This document shows positions 59,356 to 64,000 of a stretch of DNA of 64,000 nucleotides, piece after piece. The position numbers and the translations under genes were made by a program. Below the pieces are notes generated by a model that had not been told where the DNA came from, searched no databases, and worked only from the letters and a program-made list of their open reading frames with translations. Each line of letters opens with the position of its first letter. Positions within the stretch are counted from its first letter, which is position 1. The stretch is from Streptomyces spinoverrucosus (GTDB lineage Bacteria > Actinomycetota > Actinomycetes > Streptomycetales > Streptomycetaceae), in NCBI RefSeq assembly GCF_015712165.1, contig NZ_JADPZX010000003.1, positions 62,001 to 126,000 on the forward strand, read 5' to 3'.

Positions 59356-59766
59356 GTGCACGACGAATTCCTGTGCCATGTCACGGCGTACGGCATCTGC
59401 GGCGGCCGGCGCATCGGCGTACCGCTCGGCACCTACCGGGCGCCCACCCTGGCCCTCGCCCTGTGGTGGCTGCGCGACCGTGCCACCTGGATCGCGGAGC
59501 GGCTCGACCCGCAGCCCGGCGACCCGCCGTTCCCGCCGAACGCGCTGATCCCGGTCGGCGACGGGGTGGCCGATGTGCCGTCGGTGCTGCGCGCCTGGTG
59601 TGCGGACGTGGACCAGCAGGAGCTGATCGCAGACCAGTTGGCGGCCGGGCGGCTGGTCAGGATCGCCACCAGTGACGACACCACGGAGTACGAGCTGCTC
59701 GCCGAGTCGGTCGACGCCCTGCGGATGCAGCGCACCATCCCGGCGCTCGTCGTTCCCGTCGCCTGA
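59356..59766 (+). CDS. Hypothetical protein (136 aa)
   Basis: The protein has no signal peptide or membrane helix. It starts with [51 protein letters not shown], a beta-alpha unit, and ends in a strand-rich part with [32 protein letters not shown] do not recognise the family. GTG 59356 follows GGGGGAGG. It lies 70 bp before the FHA-ABC transporter gene on the same strand and could be co-transcribed. The 304-bp gap upstream (59052-59355) is comparatively AT-rich with GAGTGAAGATACTC near 59255, probably a promoter region. Confidence 0.75.
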   Translation: MHDEFLCHVTAYGICGGRRIGVPLGTYRAPTLALALWWLRDRATWIAERLDPQPGDPPFPPNALIPVGDGVADVPSVLRAWCADVDQQELIADQLAAGRLVRIATSDDTTEYELLAESVDALRMQRTIPALVVPVA

Positions 59767-59836
59767 CACGTGCCATCGGGGCCACCGGGCCGCCGCCGAC
59801 CAGAACATATGTGCACGAATCGGTAGCATTTTGGAT

Positions 59837-62167
59837 ATGGCGGAGCGGTCGGTCGCGTCGACGGCACCGGAACTCGTAGTGGAGACCGAGACGGGCTCCA
59901 CCGTGATGAGACCGGTCCGCGACTACCGCATCGGACGCGACCCGCTCAGCGACATCGTCCTCGACGATCCCCGCGTCTCGTGGCACCACGCGGTGCTGCG
60001 CCCCGTGGACGGCCACTGGACGGTCGAGGACGAGCACAGCACCAACGGCACCTACGCCGAGGGCCACCGGGTCCACGCGTGGAACGTCGGCCCCGGCAGC
60101 GTGATCCGTTTCGGCAACCCCACCGACGGACCCCGCGCCGTCCTCCTGGGCCCCGCCCCGGAGCGCCCCTCGGCGGTCTCCCGGCCGGCCCTCACCCACA
60201 CCTTCCGGCACCCGACCTCGGTACGGCCACTGCCCACCCGTACCATCCGGATCGGCCGTGCCGAGGACAACGACCTGATCGTCGCCGACCTGATCGTCTC
60301 TCGCCGGCACGCGGAACTGCGCACCCACGCCGACGGGACGTACGAGATCGTCGACCTCGACAGCCACAACGGCACTTACCTCAACGGGCAGCGCGTCACC
60401 GGCGCCCTGATCGGCCCCGGTGACATCGTCGGCATCGGCCACTCGGCGTTCTGCCTGGTCGGCGACCAGTTGCAGGAGTACGTCGACACCGGCGAGGTCT
60501 GTCTCGACGTGCAGGACCTCACGGTGGCCGTCGAGCGGGGGCGCAGGACGCTGCTGGACGGCGTGTCGTTCCCGGTGGGGGAGAAGTGCCTGCTCGCCAT
60601 CGTCGGACCGAGCGGCGCGGGCAAGTCCACGCTGCTGGGCGCCCTGACCGGCCAGCGCCCCGCGGCCCACGGCACCGTCCTGTACGACGGCCGCGACCTC
60701 TACCACGACTACGCCGAGCTGCGGCAGCGCATCGGACTGGTCCCGCAGGAGGACATCCTGCACGTCCAGCTGACCGTCCGCGCCGCCCTGTCCTACGCCG
60801 CCGAACTGCGCTTCCCCCAGGACACCGCCGAGGCCGAGCGGCTCGCCCGGGTCGACGAGGTGATCCGCGAACTCGGCCTGGAGCAGCGTGCCCAGCAGCC
60901 CGTGCACAGTCTCTCCGGCGGCCAGCGCAAGCGGGTCAGCGTGGCCCTGGAACTGCTGACCAAGCCGTCTCTGCTGTTCCTCGACGAGCCGACCTCCGGC
61001 CTCGACCCCGGCATGGACCGCTCGGTGATGCACATGCTGCGCGGCTTCGCCGACGACGGCCGGACCGTCATCGTCGTCACGCACAGCGTCCTCAGCCTCG
61101 ACGTCTGTGACCGGCTGCTCGTCCTCGCCCCGGGCGGCAGGGTCGCCTACTACGGCCCGCCCGGCGACGCCCTCGCCTTCTTCGGCTTCACCCAGTGGCC
61201 GGAGGCCTTCGAGGCCTTCGAACGCGAGCAGGACCGGGACTGGGCGGGGGAGTACCGCGCCTCGCCCTTCCACCGGCAGTACATCGCCGACGCCAGTGCC
61301 CAGCCCGCGCAGTCCGGTGAGGGCCCGGTCGCCGTGGGCCCGCCGCCCAGGCCCCGCGACTGGAGGGCGCAGCTCGGCACGCTGGTCCGCCGCTACCTGG
61401 CCGTGCTCGGCGCCGACCGCACCTTCCTCGTCGTGATGATCGCGCTGCCCTTCGTCATGGGCGCCATGGCCCGCGCCCTCGCCGGTGGCGCGCTGGACCG
61501 CGGTTCGGCGATGAACACGCTGCTCATCCTCTGCGTCGGCGGTGTGCTCACCGGCGCGGCCAACGCGGTGCGCGAGATCGTCAAGGAACGCGTGATCTAC
61601 CAGCGGGAGCGGGCCGTGGGCCTGTCCAGATCGGCGTACCTGACGTCCAAGGTCGTCGTGCTCGGCGCGGTCACCGTGCTGCAGGCCGTCGTGCTGACCC
61701 TGGTCGCCCTGTACGGCGTCGATCTCGGCGCGCCCGGCGGGCAGGGGGTGTTGATGCCGCCCCTGATCGAGATCGCGGTCGCCGTCGCCCTGCTGGCGTT
61801 CACGGCAGTGATGCTCGGCCTGCTGATCTCCGCGCTGGTGCGCAAGGAAGAGGTGACGATGCCGCTGCTGGTGCTGCTCGCCATCGTTCAGGTCGTCTTC
61901 TGCGGCGCCCTGTTGCAGCTGGACGGAGTGCCGGGGCTCGAACAGCTGAGCTGGCTGGTGCCCGCGCGCTGGGCGCTGGCCGCGATGGCCGCCACCGTCG
62001 ACCTGGGCCGGCTGTCGCTCGGCGAGGTGAGCGGCGACCCGCTGTTCGGCCACACGGCCGGTGTGTGGCTGCTCGACATCGGCATGCTCGTCGTGCTGTC
62101 GCTGGTCTACGGGTACGTCGTCCACCGGCTGCTGCGCCACCGCGAGCCGGTCGTGATGCGGAAGTAG
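59837..62167 (+). CDS. FHA-FHA-ABC transporter (Rv1747-like half exporter)
   Basis: The 776-residue protein combines two FHA domains (~25-100, RIGRDPLSDIVL…STNGTY; ~130-205, RIGRAEDNDLIVADLIVSRRHAEL…SHNGTYLNG), an ABC ATPase domain (~220-430; Walker A GPSGAGKST, signature LSGGQRKR, Walker B LLFLDEP) and a C-terminal ABC-2 permease of about six helices (~515-770). The architecture is that of mycobacterial Rv1747, a phospho-regulated exporter whose FHA domains bind Ser/Thr-kinase targets. It probably exports a lipid or wall component. TAGCAT at 59824-59829 lies 7 bp before the ATG, compatible with a leaderless transcript. Confidence 0.94.
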   Translation: MAERSVASTAPELVVETETGSTVMRPVRDYRIGRDPLSDIVLDDPRVSWHHAVLRPVDGHWTVEDEHSTNGTYAEGHRVHAWNVGPGSVIRFGNPTDGPRAVLLGPAPERPSAVSRPALTHTFRHPTSVRPLPTRTIRIGRAEDNDLIVADLIVSRRHAELRTHADGTYEIVDLDSHNGTYLNGQRVTGALIGPGDIVGIGHSAFCLVGDQLQEYVDTGEVCLDVQDLTVAVERGRRTLLDGVSFPVGEKCLLAIVGPSGAGKSTLLGALTGQRPAAHGTVLYDGRDLYHDYAELRQRIGLVPQEDILHVQLTVRAALSYAAELRFPQDTAEAERLARVDEVIRELGLEQRAQQPVHSLSGGQRKRVSVALELLTKPSLLFLDEPTSGLDPGMDRSVMHMLRGFADDGRTVIVVTHSVLSLDVCDRLLVLAPGGRVAYYGPPGDALAFFGFTQWPEAFEAFEREQDRDWAGEYRASPFHRQYIADASAQPAQSGEGPVAVGPPPRPRDWRAQLGTLVRRYLAVLGADRTFLVVMIALPFVMGAMARALAGGALDRGSAMNTLLILCVGGVLTGAANAVREIVKERVIYQRERAVGLSRSAYLTSKVVVLGAVTVLQAVVLTLVALYGVDLGAPGGQGVLMPPLIEIAVAVALLAFTAVMLGLLISALVRKEEVTMPLLVLLAIVQVVFCGALLQLDGVPGLEQLSWLVPARWALAAMAATVDLGRLSLGEVSGDPLFGHTAGVWLLDIGMLVVLSLVYGYVVHRLLRHREPVVMRK

Positions 62168-62407
62168 GCGCCACACCGCCCTGGCGACCCCCGGCCCGCC
62201 GCCGGCGGTTCCACTCGCCGAGCGCGCGGCGACCGGGGCCCGACCCGCGCTCCAACGGCTGGCCCGTCCGCGCCGACGGCCGTCGGCGCGGACGGCAGGA
62301 CCCACCCACCGAGGACGACCCGCTCCGGCGACCGTCGCCCCCGCCCCGCCACGCCGGATCCCGGCCGCGCCGGCCCTGCGCCGTCGTGTCCCCGGAGTGC
62401 GAACCCT

Positions 62408-62710
62408 GATGGCGGCCGCCATCACGCTCCCTCGGGCAGCGCTCCGGGCTGCTGGACCCGGCATGCTCCGTCCTCCGTCCTCCGTCCTCCGTCTGCCGTC
62501 TGCCGTCTGCCGTCTGCCGTCTGCCGCCCGCCGTCTGCCGCCTGCCGCCCGCCGTCTGCCGCCCGCCGCGGCCCGAGCGGAGCGTGATGGCGGCCGACAT
62601 CACCCTCTTCTCCGCCGCCGGTCCGCGCTCAGGCTGCTTGCCGCCGGCCTCGCCCCCCATGACACCCTCGGGCAGCGCTCCGGGCTGCCGGACCCGGCAT
62701 GCCCCGTCGC
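62408..62710. repeat. Mosaic repeat region: 7-bp array, inverted and direct repeats
   Basis: Fourteen continuous 7-bp units (TCCGTCC, then GCCGTCT and GCCGCCC types) occupy 62467-62564. An 18-bp perfect inverted repeat, CGGCCGCCATCACGCTCC at 62413-62430 and its complement at 62579-62596, brackets the array. A 44-bp direct repeat with three mismatches (62429-62472 and 62665-62708, starting CCCTCGGGCAGCGCTCCGGG) covers its outer side. The 665-bp gap between the exporter and the glycosidase holds no credible gene. Confidence 0.85.
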
Positions 62711-62832
62711 CGCCCGCCGCGGCCGGGCGGATCGCCGCGTAGGTCGTCTCCGCGCTGGACACCGCCCGCCGATGAACCCGACGCCGTTCAGGACTGGACC
62801 AGTGGCACGCCGTCCCCCATGATGACGCTGGC

Positions 62833-64000
62833 ATGACAAACCCAGGGATGGTGACCGTGCGCGCAGCCTTCGTCAGGGCCACACTGGCCGCCGTACTCCT
62901 CCTGCTGCCGCTGGTGCACGCCCCTCAGGCCGCCGCCCGGGCCGAGGCCGCCGCCGACTGGACGGCGCCGCTCAGCACGCGGGGCCGTTGGATCGTCGAC
63001 GCCGACGGCGACCGCTTCAAGCTGCGCTCCGGCAACTGGCACGGCGCCAGCGGCACCTGGAACGGCTCCGGGAGCACGGCCGACGACGCGAACCACCACG
63101 CCGGCGAGAACTCCGGCCGGATCCCGCTCGGCCTGGACCGCGCCCCCATGGCCGAGATCATCGCCGGATTCCGGGAGATCGGGATCAACAGCATCCGGCT
63201 GCCCTTCTCCAACGAGATGATCCACGACACCGTTCCCGTCACGGACGACGCCGTCGCCGCCAATCCCGCCCTGCGCGGCATGACCCCGCTCCAGGTGTAC
63301 GACGTCGTGGTCCGCGAACTCACCGCCGCCGGACTCGCGGTGATCCTCAACAACCACACCAACACCACCCGTTGGTGCTGCGGAGTCGACGGCAACGAAC
63401 GCTGGAACGCGAGCCGGTCCACCGAAACCTGGGAGAACGACTGGCTGCTCATGGCCCGCCGCTACAAGGACAACAAGCGGGTCGTCGGCGCCGACCTGTA
63501 CAACGAGGTGCGGCGCAACGTCTGGGACGACCCCAACTGGGGCCTCGGCGACAACCACGACTGGTTCGCCGCCTCGCAGCACGTCGGTGACCGCATCCTC
63601 ACGGAGGCCAACCCAGACCTCCTGATCATCGTCGAGGGCATCAACTGGACCGGCATCCCCGTCGACGGCCTCCCGCACGAACGCCCCACCCTGGAGCCCG
63701 TACGCCGCCTCTCGCACACCCTCGTCGACTCCGGCAAACTCGTGTACTCGGCCCACTTCTACGACTACACCGGCCCCCACCACAGCGGCGCCACCGGAAC
63801 GGGCGAGACCAGCGACCCCCGCTACCGCGACCTGAGCCCGACCGAACTGGTCGACGTACTGAACCGCCAAGCCTTCCACGTCACCGCCGAACAGGACCGG
63901 CACTTCACCGCCCCCGTCTGGATCAGCGAGTTCGGCATCGGCGGCCGCGACGAGACCGGCGCCAAGCAACGGGCCTGGTTCGAGAACTTCGTCGACCATC
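62833..64000 (+). CDS. Secreted GH5-family glycoside hydrolase (cellulase-like), 3' end outside window
   Basis: About 389 residues are visible. A signal peptide (RAAFVRATLAAVLLLLPLVHA) is followed by a GH5 TIM barrel: GRWIVDADGDRFKLRSGNWHGAS, INSIRLPFSNEMIH, VILNNHTNTTRWCCGVDG, VVGADLYNEVRRN with the acid/base Glu after Asn, YSAHFYDYTG, and VWISEFGIGG with the nucleophile Glu. It should hydrolyse beta-1,4-glucan or a related glycan outside the cell. ATG 62833 or 62848 may be the start; neither has a strong ribosome site. ACTGG-A-CCAGT at about 62790 is a possible operator. No CebR-type box is visible. Confidence 0.88.
   Translation, partial: MTNPGMVTVRAAFVRATLAAVLLLLPLVHAPQAAARAEAAADWTAPLSTRGRWIVDADGDRFKLRSGNWHGASGTWNGSGSTADDANHHAGENSGRIPLGLDRAPMAEIIAGFREIGINSIRLPFSNEMIHDTVPVTDDAVAANPALRGMTPLQVYDVVVRELTAAGLAVILNNHTNTTRWCCGVDGNERWNASRSTETWENDWLLMARRYKDNKRVVGADLYNEVRRNVWDDPNWGLGDNHDWFAASQHVGDRILTEANPDLLIIVEGINWTGIPVDGLPHERPTLEPVRRLSHTLVDSGKLVYSAHFYDYTGPHHSGATGTGETSDPRYRDLSPTELVDVLNRQAFHVTAEQDRHFTAPVWISEFGIGGRDETGAKQRAWFENFVDH

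Noticed and set aside
62790..62800. ACTGG-A-CCAGT upstream of the GH5 gene as a DasR or CebR site
   Set aside because: It matches neither the 16-bp dre consensus nor the TGGGAGCGCTCCCA cellulase operator well enough to assign.

Overview
The window is chromosomal DNA of a Streptomyces species. The evidence is a GC content well above 70 %, strong GC bias at third codon positions, GTG and TTG starts behind GGAGG-type ribosome sites, and lineage hallmarks: a long chaplin, an SsgA-like protein, an orphan DUF397 protein, SpoIIE-type phosphatases, an SPW-repeat membrane protein and a GH19 chitinase. I count about 58 genes on both strands. I see no tRNA, rRNA, insertion sequence, prophage or CRISPR array.

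Region by region. 1-9660: the end of an acyl-CoA dehydrogenase, an MpaB-like oxygenase, a Ser/Thr kinase with eight exact TPR repeats, an FAD desaturase-like oxidoreductase, a PAS-GAF-SpoIIE-ATPase signalling protein and a Tat-exported serine hydrolase. 9729-23812: a catabolic island of CoA-ester genes. It holds a nitronate monooxygenase-like enzyme, three AMP-forming acyl-CoA ligases, phenylacetate-CoA ligase, a crotonase, a double-OB DUF35 protein and two thiolase-fold proteins without the catalytic cysteine. The last part (ligase divergent from crotonase-DUF35-thiolase-thiolase) resembles the fadD19/echA19 and Rv3521-ltp4-ltp3 genes of the mycobacterial cholesterol cluster. Two divergent promoter regions of the island share one dyad, TCTGAC-N5-GTCAG.

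23895-41319: regulatory and envelope genes (DUF397, universal stress protein, CGNR remnant, peptidoglycan amidase, aminoglycoside-phosphotransferase-like protein, NsdA-like regulator, second SpoIIE phosphatase, SsgA-like protein, Gfo/Idh/MocA oxidoreductase, a frameshifted baeRF-type gene, secreted tripeptidyl aminopeptidase, chaplin, deaminase, ArsR-SRPBCC fusion, SPW protein). 41440-47109: MarR regulator, acyl-CoA dehydrogenase-like protein, a YciI/ECF42 sigma factor pair and PolX. 47106-48000 is a decayed saccharopine dehydrogenase-like gene. 48180-51356: secreted chitinase, PI-PLC-like protein and sphingomyelinase-like phosphodiesterase. 51481-59766: small enzymes, adenosine deaminase, LysR/aldo-keto reductase pair, AraC/methyltransferase pair. 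59837-62167 is an FHA-FHA-ABC exporter. The window ends inside a secreted GH5 glycosidase.

A second theme is intergenic repeats. Short tandem arrays of 6, 7, 9, 10, 12 and 21 bp, and longer minisatellites of about 35 and 97 bp, lie in many gaps. Some sit where operators belong (upstream of the NsdA-like gene, the YciI/sigma operon and the methyltransferase). Others fill spaces after genes (3589-3799, 38640-39240, 52499-52970, 62408-62710).
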